NCBI GenBank assembly: GCA_034505235.1
Contig: JAPDQY010000004.1
Span: 1-64,000, forward strand
Length of the DNA stretch: 64,000 nt
Source of the DNA: Coneutiohabitans thermophilus
Lineage (GTDB): Bacteria > Zhuqueibacterota > Zhuqueibacteria > Zhuqueibacterales > Zhuqueibacteraceae
Direction of reading: 5' to 3'
This document shows, one piece after another, positions 54,751 through 63,224 of this stretch. A model generated the notes under the pieces. The model was not told the DNA's origin, did not search any database, and worked only from the letters and a program-made list of their open reading frames with translations. A program made the translations under genes and the position numbers. Position 1 is the stretch's first letter, and each line of letters begins with the position of its first letter.

Positions 54751-55404
54751 ATGAGCGCTGTTGGCAAGCTGATTCAACCCCTGCTCAATACCCTCCTGCT
54801 TATCCTGTTTGTCGGATTGCTCTCCGAACAGACACAGTTCGGCGGCAATCTCATGCTGTGGGGCTTTATTCTCGTGATGGCGGTGCGCTGGCTGGCGGAG
54901 AGCCTGCTGCCTCATGCGGAGGTTTTCAAGAACCGCCACCATCAAAGTGAGCACAGTCGCTGGCTGCTCTGGGCGGTGGGGTTGAGCTTTCTGACCAACC
55001 TGGTTTTGCCGATCGCTGACTATCGCTATCGCGGCGAATGGAGCTGGACTAGTCCGTTCGCGCGTGACCCGTGGTGGAGCTGGATCGGGCTGCTCATTCT
55101 GGCGGCGGGCGTAGCCGTGCGTATTCAGGCGCTGTGGCAATACGCCCCGCCCAAAACCGAGCCCGCCAAACGCAAACAGAAAAAAGCCAGTGAGCCGGCG
55201 CGTGTCGGACTCGAGCCGGCAGAGTCGAAACTGTTTCATCTCTTCGACCTCGGCGCGGCCATTGCCTATCTGGGTATCGCACTGCTGTTCAGCAGCCTGT
55301 GGGCCCTGCTGTTTTGGGCTGTGTTGATCCTGCCCACTGCGGTTTATCGCATTCACAAAGTGCGCGTGACAACTTCACCCCCGGCCGACAAAGTGATGGC
55401 ATGA
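54751..55404 (+). CDS. Integral membrane protein, unknown
   Basis: A 217-residue protein with about five membrane helices (about 5-25, 30-50, 70-90, 110-130 and 170-200) and a basic cytoplasmic linker (about 133-155). The fourth helix region (WSWIGLLILAAGVAVRIQALWQY) faintly resembles isoprenylcysteine methyltransferase-like proteins, but no motif is conclusive. It probably forms a unit with the upstream glycosylase gene and ends at a good terminator. Confidence 0.7.
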   Translation: MSAVGKLIQPLLNTLLLILFVGLLSEQTQFGGNLMLWGFILVMAVRWLAESLLPHAEVFKNRHHQSEHSRWLLWAVGLSFLTNLVLPIADYRYRGEWSWTSPFARDPWWSWIGLLILAAGVAVRIQALWQYAPPKTEPAKRKQKKASEPARVGLEPAESKLFHLFDLGAAIAYLGIALLFSSLWALLFWAVLILPTAVYRIHKVRVTTSPPADKVMA

Positions 55405-55429
55405 TGCCAACCCTCCCGGAAAACCAAAA

Positions 55430-55456
55430 GGGAGCGCATTTGCGCTCCCTTTTTTT
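55430..55456 (+). terminator. Intrinsic terminator
   Basis: A 9-bp perfect stem GGGAGCGCA/TGCGCTCCC (55430-55438 and 55441-55449) with a two-base gap, followed by seven T residues, 26 bp after the stop codon at 55404. Confidence 0.92.
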
Positions 55457-55670
55457 CTGCTGATCAGGGTGGCCCACCGTCGGTTCCACAACCCACCGTT
55501 GCATTCCCGGGCGCAGACAAACAGCTCCAACCCAGCAAAAGCCGGGTTAACCGGGCGCCGGAGCTCCAGGCACAGGTTTTACAGTTTTCCTGTAAATTTC
55601 AAAGCCGGTCAAAAATAATGGTGGTCGTGAGGCCGGCGCAATTTTCAGCCGGTCTGCAAAAGAATGCGTG

Positions 55671-56357
55671 TCAGGCGGAAAGATCATCCGGCGCCAGTGC
55701 CAGGCCTTCACGCGCGGGCAGGGAAGAAGAGGACCGCGCCTGCGCGAGAGCGAGCCTGATTTTGCGCAAGCCGTAGACAATGAGCAGCAGCACCCCCGGC
55801 AGCAACATCACCAGCACCAGCAGCCAGTCCGGCGTGCCCAACAGCGCGCCGATCCACAACAGCGCGGCAAAGCGAAACCCCCGGCCGAGCACGCCGGCCA
55901 GCGCGAAATGATATTTGTTGTATTTCACCGAAATGGCATAGAGCCGCAGCGGCTCCGAGGAGATGGGCAGAAATGCGGCCAGGGCAATGATGGGAAAAGG
56001 GTGCTTGCGGAAGCCTGTAAACAACCTGGCGATGAGCTTGACGTTCTTGACATCGAGCATCCTGCCGCGCTGCACGATGAAATCATAGATGAAGTATTCC
56101 AGCAGGAAGGCAAAGAACGTTGCGGCAGCCGCAATGGTCACGACCGCGACCCCGCTGGTCGCTTGGCCCGCCAGCAGGATCAACACATTGACCGGCACGG
56201 GAAAGAACGCGGTGGCCACACTCACCAGCACAAACAATATCGGCAGGCCATAGAAACGTTCGGTGAACACGCCGGCACGCGCCAGCACAATCAACAGTCC
56301 CCACGCGATGATGACCGGAGCAGCCCGCAGGATCTGGGAATTCAATCGCATTTGCAT
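55671..56357 (-). CDS. VTT/DedA-like (SNARE-associated) membrane protein
   Basis: A 228-residue membrane protein with five to six hydrophobic segments. The central FFAFLLEYFIYDFIVQRGRMLDVKNVKLIARLFTGFRKHPFPIIALAAFLPISSEPLRLYAISVKYNKYHFALAGVLGRGFRFAALLWIGALL region (in segments) follows the VTT-domain pattern of DedA/YdjX-like proteins, with a Pro-rich FLPI turn and a conserved Arg in GRGFRF. Such proteins are thought to act as lipid scramblases or transporters. The start at 56357 has AAGGCGG upstream; other ATGs at 56411 and 56351 are possible. Confidence 0.72.
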   Translation of the reverse strand: MQMRLNSQILRAAPVIIAWGLLIVLARAGVFTERFYGLPILFVLVSVATAFFPVPVNVLILLAGQATSGVAVVTIAAAATFFAFLLEYFIYDFIVQRGRMLDVKNVKLIARLFTGFRKHPFPIIALAAFLPISSEPLRLYAISVKYNKYHFALAGVLGRGFRFAALLWIGALLGTPDWLLVLVMLLPGVLLLIVYGLRKIRLALAQARSSSSLPAREGLALAPDDLSA

Positions 56358-56719
56358 TCGTCCGCCTTGCCGTGAATGTCGGGAAAAGAACGGGCGAAGA
56401 TACGAAAGCATTCCCTCATTTTCTAACAGGATTTTGTCAGGCGGCTCTGCCCTCGCCAGGTTGTCGGGCCGCAACAACATCCCCCCACCGCACTGAAACC
56501 CGGCGCAGAGGCAAATGCCAGACAAGCCCGCGGTTTTGGTGTGGAATACAGCCGCACAGCCGGGGAGGCGTTGCCCGCCGGCACTTTTCTCTTCCAGAGG
56601 CCGGCGGGCAATCTGCGCGGCGTTCGAATCAGCCGCGCGCCGGGCAGGGTGAAACACTGCAGCGCGCTGCTTGAACGGAGGCGTTTCGCAACACCTCTCT
56701 CGAACACGAAGCAATGAAA
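56358..56719. other. Intergenic stretch, nothing recognised
   Basis: About 360 bp between two minus-strand loci. The frame of the VTT gene is open through it to 56714, but the translation there has no membrane or domain character. Confidence 0.5.
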
Positions 56720-57304
56720 TTAGCGCAGGAGGATGAGCTTTCTGCTCTGCGAAAAATCCTGCGCCCGCAGGCGATAGACATGGATCCCGCTCGGCACCTC
56801 ATGCCCGTGCAGATCTTTCCCGTTCCACACTACTTCATATCTCCCTGGTGTGACTTCGCGGTCGAACAGCACCGCCACCAGCCGGCCGAGCAGATCGTAA
56901 ATCTCCAGCTCGACGCGCTGCCTTGCCGCCTGCGACGGCACTTAAAACACGATGCGCGCTTCGGGATTGAAGGGATTGGGATAATTCTGCCGCAACAACT
57001 CGCATGAGCCGTCACCTAATGAACCCTCTCGGATTGAGTCGTCGCTTTGGGAAGGTGACCATGTAGAATGGGAGGAGGGACATCGCGGGCTTGACTGAGA
57101 AAAAGCGGGGCCGGTCGCACCACGCGTTGCAATCACCAGCATACTGATTCCAACGCGCCGGTCGGAATGGCACCTCCATGGGGTGGTGTTCCCGCCATTC
57201 CGGATGTGTTGCGCCCGCATGGGCAACCCTCCCTTTCGCGAGTCAGGGGCAGCATCACGATCCAGCCCTGCGCTTTTCACTGGTCTTTGGCCAGTGCGGG
57301 TCAA
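56720..57304 (-). pseudogene. Decayed sorting-domain gene, in-frame stop
   Basis: Two ORFs in the same frame are separated by a TAA (56942-56944). The first ends LLRQNYPNPFNPEARIVF, the second continues VPSQAARQRVELEIYDLLGRL ... VVWNGKDLHGHEVPSGIHVYRL, so together they spell a complete C-terminal sorting domain with the stop inside it. Changing TAA to CAA would restore it. Upstream there is only about 95 residues of unremarkable sequence and no signal peptide or cargo domain, so this is probably a fragment of a former secreted-protein gene. Confidence 0.75.
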
Positions 57305-57837
57305 TGAAGGTTACGCCATTTGTCATGTCAATTACCATGCCGGCCGGCTTGCTCCGTCGCAACTTTTTGTTAATCTGTCTCTTGTCTGCAGGTGATGTCG
57401 GCGCAGGCAAAATTTTTTGTGCACAGCTTGCACAAAACTCTCCAGAAAAGCGCACGGCCTGCACGATGAAAAAGTGGCTCGATACTCAATGCACGGATGA
57501 GCCGATGACTTTTGTTGAAAAAATCCCGAGCCCCGCACTTTGCAATCCCTCTCTCCAGCGCAAAAGAAACCTCCCACGAAATACGCGAAAATCACAGCGC
57601 AACATCACGTGGCAGGAGATTTGACTTTTGTTAGAAGATAGATGGGTGCCAGGGGAGGTGCTCTCATATAACTCGTGCTATGTCAGACGGTACCTGCGCG
57701 AGCCGATTGGAACAAGTATGGGAGAGGCCGCAGGGAGCAGCAACACGGAACAGGCAGCGGTGCCAGCCCTGCGTGAATAGCGGAGCGGGTGGGCATACCG
57801 GGAAAAGCTCGAGGATCGACGGTTGGCAAGATTCTGC
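57305..57837. other. Intergenic region upstream of the LacI-family gene
   Basis: Holds no supported gene. A segment at 57572-57630 contains TCCCACGAAATACGCGAAAA and CACGTGGCAGGAG, loosely related to the palindromic repeats near 37.5 kb; the similarity is weak. Confidence 0.45.
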
Positions 57838-57866
57838 TTGACAAAGGCGAAGGAGATTGCTATTCT
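57838..57866 (+). promoter_or_regulatory. Promoter of the LacI-family regulator gene
   Basis: TTGACA (57838-57843) and TATTCT (57861-57866) with exactly 17 bp between: consensus -35 and four-of-six -10. The start codon is 113 bp downstream. Confidence 0.8.
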
Positions 57867-57867
57867 A

Positions 57868-57881
57868 TTAAACCGCTTTAA
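57868..57881. promoter_or_regulatory. Candidate LacI-type operator O1 overlapping the transcription start
   Basis: TTAAACCGCTTTAA: TTAAA/TTTAA half-sites around a central CG, matching the LacI-family AAnCGnTT core. It begins one base after the -10 box, an ideal place for repression. Confidence 0.65.
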
Positions 57882-57963
57882 TAAATTTTTTTGAACGTTT
57901 TTGACATCATGGTTTAACTGCATGTAAATCAGAGACAATTTTTGATTGCTGAGCAAAAAATCA

Positions 57964-57977
57964 TAAAAACGATTTAA
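57964..57977. promoter_or_regulatory. Candidate LacI-type operator O2 next to the start codon
   Basis: TAAAAACGATTTAA, again with the AAnCGnTT core and the same TTTAA right arm, centred 96 bp (about nine helical turns) from O1 and ending three bases before the ATG. Two such sites suggest loop-mediated autoregulation. Confidence 0.55.
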
Positions 57978-57979
57978 GC

Positions 57980-59032
57980 ATGGGACTCGGTGCCACCATC
58001 AAGGATGTTGCCCGCAAGGCCAAAGTCTCGGAAGCCACGGTTTCCCTGGTGTTGAACAACAAGGCCAACGTCCGCGAGGAAACCCGCCAGCGCGTGCTCA
58101 AGGCCATACGGCAACTCAACTATCACCCCCGCCACATGGCGCGCGGCCTGGCCTCCCGCAAGAGCGGCAACTTCGGTTTCATCCTCACCGACGATCACTT
58201 CTCCCGTGCCGAACCCTTCTACACCAAAATCTTTCTCGGCACCGAATTCGAAGCGCGCAAATACAACTACTACATCCTGCTCACCACCGTGCCGCGCACG
58301 TTTCATCCCGACACCGATCTGCCGCGCTTTCTGCGCGAGCGCAACGTCGATGGCGTGCTGCTCGCCGGCCATATCCCCCATGCCCTGTGCGAATACCTGC
58401 GCGATCTCAAAATGCCGCATGTGTTCATCGATTTCTCGCCGCGCCACAAACAGGGCAATGTGGTCATGATGGACAATCTCCTGGGCGCCACCCTGGCGGT
58501 GCGCCACTTGATTGCTTTGGGCCACCGCCGCATCGCATTCATCGGCGGAGACATCAGCCATCCCAGTATCGCCGCCCGCCTGGAAGGCTATAAACAAGCC
58601 CTCAGCGCAGCCGGGCTTGCCGTTACAGAAGAGCTGATTGAAAGCGTGGAAAGCCATACCGCCGCGGCGGACGGCTATCACGCCACCGCCGCGCTGGCGC
58701 AGCGCAAGACGCCCTTCACCGCCATCTTTGCCGCCAATGATGCCATGGCTATCGGCGCCATGCAATTCCTGCGCGAGCAGGGGCGCATCATCCCGGCGGA
58801 GGTCTCGGTTGTCGGGTTTGATGACATCGAAGCTGGCATGCACACGCAGCCCCAACTCACCACCATTCGCGTGGACAAGGAAGAGCTCGGTGCCGTGGCG
58901 CTGCGCCGGCTGGTGGAAATGATCGAGACGAAAAAAGAATTACCAGGCAAAGTTTTCACCCCCGTCGAATTGGTCGTGCGGCAATCCACTGCTCCGCCAC
59001 CGCCGGCGGCTGCAGGCGGATCATCCAATTGA
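57980..59032 (+). CDS. LacI/GalR-family transcriptional regulator
   Basis: A 350-residue repressor. The N-terminal helix-turn-helix is TIKDVARKAKVSEATVSLVLNN (about 6-27), with hinge helix HMARGLASRKS (about 52-62), followed by a periplasmic-binding-protein-like effector domain (NFGFILTDDHFSRAEPF ... GHRRIAFIGGDISHPSIAARLEGY ... AIFAANDAMAIGAMQFL ... VSVVGFDDIEAGMHTQPQLTTIRVDKEELG). Family members usually sense a sugar and control carbohydrate genes. The start is fixed by the promoter/operator layout. The repeat protein and TonB receptor downstream are natural candidate targets. Confidence 0.95.
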   Translation: MGLGATIKDVARKAKVSEATVSLVLNNKANVREETRQRVLKAIRQLNYHPRHMARGLASRKSGNFGFILTDDHFSRAEPFYTKIFLGTEFEARKYNYYILLTTVPRTFHPDTDLPRFLRERNVDGVLLAGHIPHALCEYLRDLKMPHVFIDFSPRHKQGNVVMMDNLLGATLAVRHLIALGHRRIAFIGGDISHPSIAARLEGYKQALSAAGLAVTEELIESVESHTAAADGYHATAALAQRKTPFTAIFAANDAMAIGAMQFLREQGRIIPAEVSVVGFDDIEAGMHTQPQLTTIRVDKEELGAVALRRLVEMIETKKELPGKVFTPVELVVRQSTAPPPPAAAGGSSN

Positions 59033-59545
59033 AACAATCTGATCAGAAGCACCACGGCGGGGCGGTGCTCGCTGCAGAGGTCGGCCTTCCCCCGCTGAAT
59101 GCTGTGACCTCCGGGTTGTCCCGTCGCAGTTTCACGCAAGCAGATGACGGCACGACGCGCATGAAAAGAAGCGCGGCCGCGCACCCGGCGTTGTGCCGCA
59201 AAATTGCCACTCCGGCGCCGGCATTTTCGTGGCTCCGCCGGGTATGCTGCCAGATGCCGGCCTCGGCAGTGACCAAGCACCACAAAGAATTGCGGTCGAT
59301 CAAAAAACAATGCCGGCCAGGGCATCGGCAGTGCAAAAGCTGGGGGAAATGCCCGTGGCGCGGCCGTCAATTGCTCGCTTGCTGTTCCGGCGCGTGCAGT
59401 GCGCGTGGAATTTGGATGCGGTACATGAGGAGGTTTTTGGGTTCGCCGTGACGCTTGCAGTCACCACGGCGGCAAGCACAGGCTGAAAAGTGCTCACATC
59501 ACTTCAGCATCCCACAGTCCAACCCCAAGCCAAGGGAGGTGTTCC
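59033..59545. other. Intergenic region between the LacI-type gene and the large repeat-protein gene
   Basis: 513 bp without a supported gene. A sequence matching the operator core around a clear promoter was not found here, although a GGGAGG ribosome binding site for the next gene is present at its end. Confidence 0.5.
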
Positions 59546-62500
59546 ATGCAATCTCGCTTGACCGTCTTGCTGGCGCTGCCCCTCATCTTCTGTTTGATGG
59601 GGACAGGCAGCGTGCACAGCCAGATCAACACGATTGTCAACGGCGGTTTTGAGAACGCCGAAGCGCCGGCCTACTGGCACAAAGCCAATGCCGGCGGGGC
59701 AACGCTGGAATGGGCGAGTGACGTCTATCGCTCTCCGCAGCGTTCATTGAAGATCAGCAAGAGCAGCGGTTCCGATGCGCCGATGTGGGAATCCGACAAC
59801 CTCGCCAGGTTGAATTGGAATCCGGTGGGTGGCATTCCCGCCAACATCGAAATGGAAGTCGGCGGCTGGGTGAAAACCTCGGGGGTGAATGTCAATCCCG
59901 CCAGCGACGACGCCCGGATCACGCTGTCCTTTTGGTTTTTCGATGCCAGCGATGCCCTGATCTTCGGCCAGCCCGTCGTGATCGCCGTGCCGCAAGGCCA
60001 GGCCACCAGCGATTGGAGCGAAATCAAGAACAGCACCGCGGTGGTACTGCCGGTGGATGCCGCCCGCCTGGTGGTGCAGTTCAAATTTGGCGCCAGTGCC
60101 ACCGGCACGGTCTGGCTCGACGACATTTTTCTGCGGAACGCACCCGGCGCGCAGGGCTGGCTGGGCGATCTCTACAACGGCAACTTTGGCGTTCCCGCCA
60201 ACTGGTTCTTCTGGAAAGGCCAGATGAGTGAGGGGGTGGCTGGCAAGGGCGTGGTCACCATCACCAGCGAAGCGTCACACTCCGGCACTTACTCCCTGCT
60301 GGTGGAGGATGATGGCAGCAATCCGGATGAGGTCGTGGCGATTTCCGATCGCAATCCCATCGAGCCGGGCCGCGCCTACGGCATCTCCGCCTGGGTCAAG
60401 CTCGCCGGGGTCAATACCAATGAGCCCTTTGACGTCGAGAAGGCGGTGTTCTTCACATTGACCTATCACACCGACGCCGCCGGCTGGGCGGAAATCTCCG
60501 GACAGGATTTCTTCGTTGTCGATCAATCCGCCCGCGAGCGCGACTGGACGCTTTACTCCTTCACCTTCACACCGCCGGCCAACGCCACGCGTCTCTCGGT
60601 GCGCGCCCGTCTGCAACATCAGGCCACCGGCAAAACCTACTGGGATGATTTTCGCATGTACCCGGTGGAAGTGGCCAGAAAGAATTTGACCCTGGATGAA
60701 TCGAGCCGACCAGCCTACTGGGAGGGCTTCCACAACGGCGGCCAGGCGGTGTGGACTGGCAAAGTCTATCGTTCCGCCGAACGCAGCCTGATGCTCAGCA
60801 AGAACGCCGGCAGCAGCGCCGATCCAATCTGGCTGGCGCGGCAGATGGCAAAATTGAACTGGAATCCCTCCGGCGGTGTGCCAGCCAACATCGAGATGGA
60901 AATCGGCGGCTGGGTGAAAACGGAGAATGTCAACACCAACCCCGCCAACGACGCGGCGAAGATTCAACTCCGCTTCAAGTTTTTCGATGCTTCGCACAAT
61001 TTGATTTTCGGCCAGCCGGTGGTGCTGGACGTGCCGCAGACGCAAGCCTCCACCGAGTGGACCGAAATCAAGAACGGCTCCGCCGTGGTGCTGCCGGTCG
61101 CTGCCGATTCGATGGTGATCGAATTTCAGATGGGGCCGAATGCCAGCGGCACCGTCTATCTCGATGACGTCTTCATGCGCAATGCGCCGGGCGCGCAGGG
61201 CTGGCTGGGCGATCTTTACAATGGCAATTTTGGTGTGCCCGAAGGCTGGTTCTTCTGGAAGGGACAGATGAGCGAGGGCGTGGCTGGCAAGGGCATCGTC
61301 ACCATCACCGCGCAATACTCCTACAGCGGGCGCTATTCGTTGCGCGTCAGCGATGATGCCGGCAATCCCGACGAAGTCGTGGCCATTTCCGACCGCAACC
61401 CGGTGCAGCCCAACACCGAGTATCTGGTCACCGCACGCGTCAAGCGCGTCGGCACGGTTCTCAATCCGCCGCCACGTGACGTGGAGAAGGCGATTTTCTT
61501 CACCGTCACCTATCACGGCAACAGCCCCACCGGCTGGGATGAAAAACGCGGCGAGGATTTCTTCGTCATTGATCAAACCACCGTCGATCGGGACTGGACA
61601 CAGTACTCCTTCCGGTTGAAAACCCGCGCGGATGAACATCGCCTCTCGATCCGCGCCCGCTTGCAGCATCAAGCCACGGGTGACACCTATTGGGATGAAT
61701 TTCACGTTGTGCCCATCGCCACGCCGAATGCCAATTTGAGCTTCGACGAGGCGGAGGTGCCGGCTTACTGGATGAAGCTGAACACCGATGCCGCCACCGT
61801 TGAATGGGCCACCGATCAGGTCCGTTCGCCGCAGCGGTCGTTGAAGATCAGCAAGGTCGGGGGCGGGGGCGAGCCGGCCTGGCAGACGCGCGCCAACATG
61901 GCCAAGCTCAACTGGAACCCGGTGACCGGCACGCCGGCCAACGTCGAAATGGAAATCGGCGGCTGGGTGAAAACCGAGAATGTCAACGTCAACCCCGGCG
62001 GTGCCAGCGGCGAGATTCAATTGCTTTATTCCTTCTATGACAAGAATGGCGCACTGATCTTTGGTCAGCCCGTCGTGCTCAACGTGCCGCAGGCACAGCC
62101 CAGCACGGATTGGACGGAAATCAAGAACCCCTCGCCGGTGGTCCTGCCGGTTGACGCCGATTCCCTGGTGGTCACGTTCAAATTTGGCGCCGATGCCACC
62201 GGCACGGTTTGGCTCGACGATCTTTTCCTGCGTAATGCGCCCGGTGCACAGGGCTGGCTGGGTGATTTGTTCAACGCCAATTTCGGCACGCCGGAAGGCT
62301 GGTTTTTTTGGAAGGGGCAGATGAGTGAAGGTGTGGCCGGCAAAGGGGTGGTGAGCCTCAGCCGGGACTATGCACACTCCGGCGATTATTCCCTCCTGGT
62401 TTCCGATGATGCCGGCAACCCCGACGAAGTGGTGCTGATTGGCAATCGCAACAGCGTGCAGGGCAATCGCGTTTATCAAGTCTCGGCCTGGGTGAAGACC

Positions 62501-63079
62501 GTGGGCGTCAACACCAACGTACCGTTTGATGTCGAGCAGGCGATTTTTTTCACCGTGACCTATCACAAGGCCGGAGCCGGTTGGGCGGAAGTGCGCGGTG
62601 AGGATTACTTTGTCATCGATCAAACGGTCACGGACAAGGACTGGTCGCTGTACAGCTTCACGCTGACCACGCCGGCGGAGGCCAATCGCATGTCGATTCG
62701 CGGCCGCATGCAACACCGGGCCACTGGCCGGGTTTACTTCGACGATTTCGCGGTGGTGGAGGGTCAGGTGACGCGCGTGCAGGGCGGCCGGGAACTGCCT
62801 GCGGCCTACGCGCTGGCGCAGAATTATCCCAACCCGTTCAACCCCGAGACGCGCATCAGCTATGCCCTGCCGCGGGATGTCCATGTCACCCTTGCCATTT
62901 TCAATGCGCTCGGCCAGAAAGTGCGCACGCTGGTGCAGGCCAACCAGCCGGCCGGCCGGCATGAGATCGTGTGGGATGGCCGCAACGATGACGGCCAGTC
63001 GGTGGCCAGCGGCATCTATTTTTACCAACTGCGCACCGCGGATGCCAAACTCACGCGGCGCATGCTGCTGATGCGGTAG
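59546..63079 (+). CDS. Secreted triple-repeat protein of carbohydrate-binding-like jelly rolls with sorting domain
   Basis: A 1177-residue exported protein. After the signal peptide (about 1-26, ending VHSQ) come three tandem units of about 350 residues (starting near residues 28, 376 and 728; 1.05 kb each in DNA). Every unit has two jelly-roll-like domains, of CBM4/9-like character: the first begins FENAEAPAYWHKAN and contains NWNPVGGIPANIEMEVGGWVKT and TVWLDDIFLRNAPGAQGWLGDLYNG; the second begins FGVPANWFFWKGQMSEGVAGKG and contains DPDEVVAISDRNP-like and YWDDFRM segments. The sorting domain is ALAQNYPNPFNPETR ... VWDGRNDDGQSVASGIYFYQL. GGGAGGT lies 6 nt before the ATG. A glycan-binding surface role is likely but not demonstrated; no catalytic motif is seen. 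Confidence 0.85.
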   Translation: MQSRLTVLLALPLIFCLMGTGSVHSQINTIVNGGFENAEAPAYWHKANAGGATLEWASDVYRSPQRSLKISKSSGSDAPMWESDNLARLNWNPVGGIPANIEMEVGGWVKTSGVNVNPASDDARITLSFWFFDASDALIFGQPVVIAVPQGQATSDWSEIKNSTAVVLPVDAARLVVQFKFGASATGTVWLDDIFLRNAPGAQGWLGDLYNGNFGVPANWFFWKGQMSEGVAGKGVVTITSEASHSGTYSLLVEDDGSNPDEVVAISDRNPIEPGRAYGISAWVKLAGVNTNEPFDVEKAVFFTLTYHTDAAGWAEISGQDFFVVDQSARERDWTLYSFTFTPPANATRLSVRARLQHQATGKTYWDDFRMYPVEVARKNLTLDESSRPAYWEGFHNGGQAVWTGKVYRSAERSLMLSKNAGSSADPIWLARQMAKLNWNPSGGVPANIEMEIGGWVKTENVNTNPANDAAKIQLRFKFFDASHNLIFGQPVVLDVPQTQASTEWTEIKNGSAVVLPVAADSMVIEFQMGPNASGTVYLDDVFMRNAPGAQGWLGDLYNGNFGVPEGWFFWKGQMSEGVAGKGIVTITAQYSYSGRYSLRVSDDAGNPDEVVAISDRNPVQPNTEYLVTARVKRVGTVLNPPPRDVEKAIFFTVTYHGNSPTGWDEKRGEDFFVIDQTTVDRDWTQYSFRLKTRADEHRLSIRARLQHQATGDTYWDEFHVVPIATPNANLSFDEAEVPAYWMKLNTDAATVEWATDQVRSPQRSLKISKVGGGGEPAWQTRANMAKLNWNPVTGTPANVEMEIGGWVKTENVNVNPGGASGEIQLLYSFYDKNGALIFGQPVVLNVPQAQPSTDWTEIKNPSPVVLPVDADSLVVTFKFGADATGTVWLDDLFLRNAPGAQGWLGDLFNANFGTPEGWFFWKGQMSEGVAGKGVVSLSRDYAHSGDYSLLVSDDAGNPDEVVLIGNRNSVQGNRVYQVSAWVKTVGVNTNVPFDVEQAIFFTVTYHKAGAGWAEVRGEDYFVIDQTVTDKDWSLYSFTLTTPAEANRMSIRGRMQHRATGRVYFDDFAVVEGQVTRVQGGRELPAAYALAQNYPNPFNPETRISYALPRDVHVTLAIFNALGQKVRTLVQANQPAGRHEIVWDGRNDDGQSVASGIYFYQLRTADAKLTRRMLLMR
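59630..62770 (+). repeat. Three tandem ~1.05-kb coding repeats
   Basis: The three units of the 1177-residue protein start near 59630, 60675 and 61729. Runs such as the ones encoding NIEMEIGGWVKTENV, NAPGAQGWLGDL and GWFFWKGQMSEGVAGKG are nearly identical in all three, suggesting duplication within the gene or gene conversion. Confidence 0.85.
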
Positions 63080-63224
63080 TGCGGCGTACCGGAAGGGATG
63101 GTGGAATCGGGGTGCTTGGCGGGCGGTTGGCGGGTATGCCGCCGCCGCCCGTCAATCCTGTCGGGAGACGGTTGCAGAATTTGGGCATCACCGGACGCCA
63201 TTTTTACAAGCTTGCGAGGCGATC

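Noticed and set aside
60275..63028. 917-codon minus-strand ORF
   Set aside because: Antisense to the triple-repeat protein; it only mirrors the DNA repeats.
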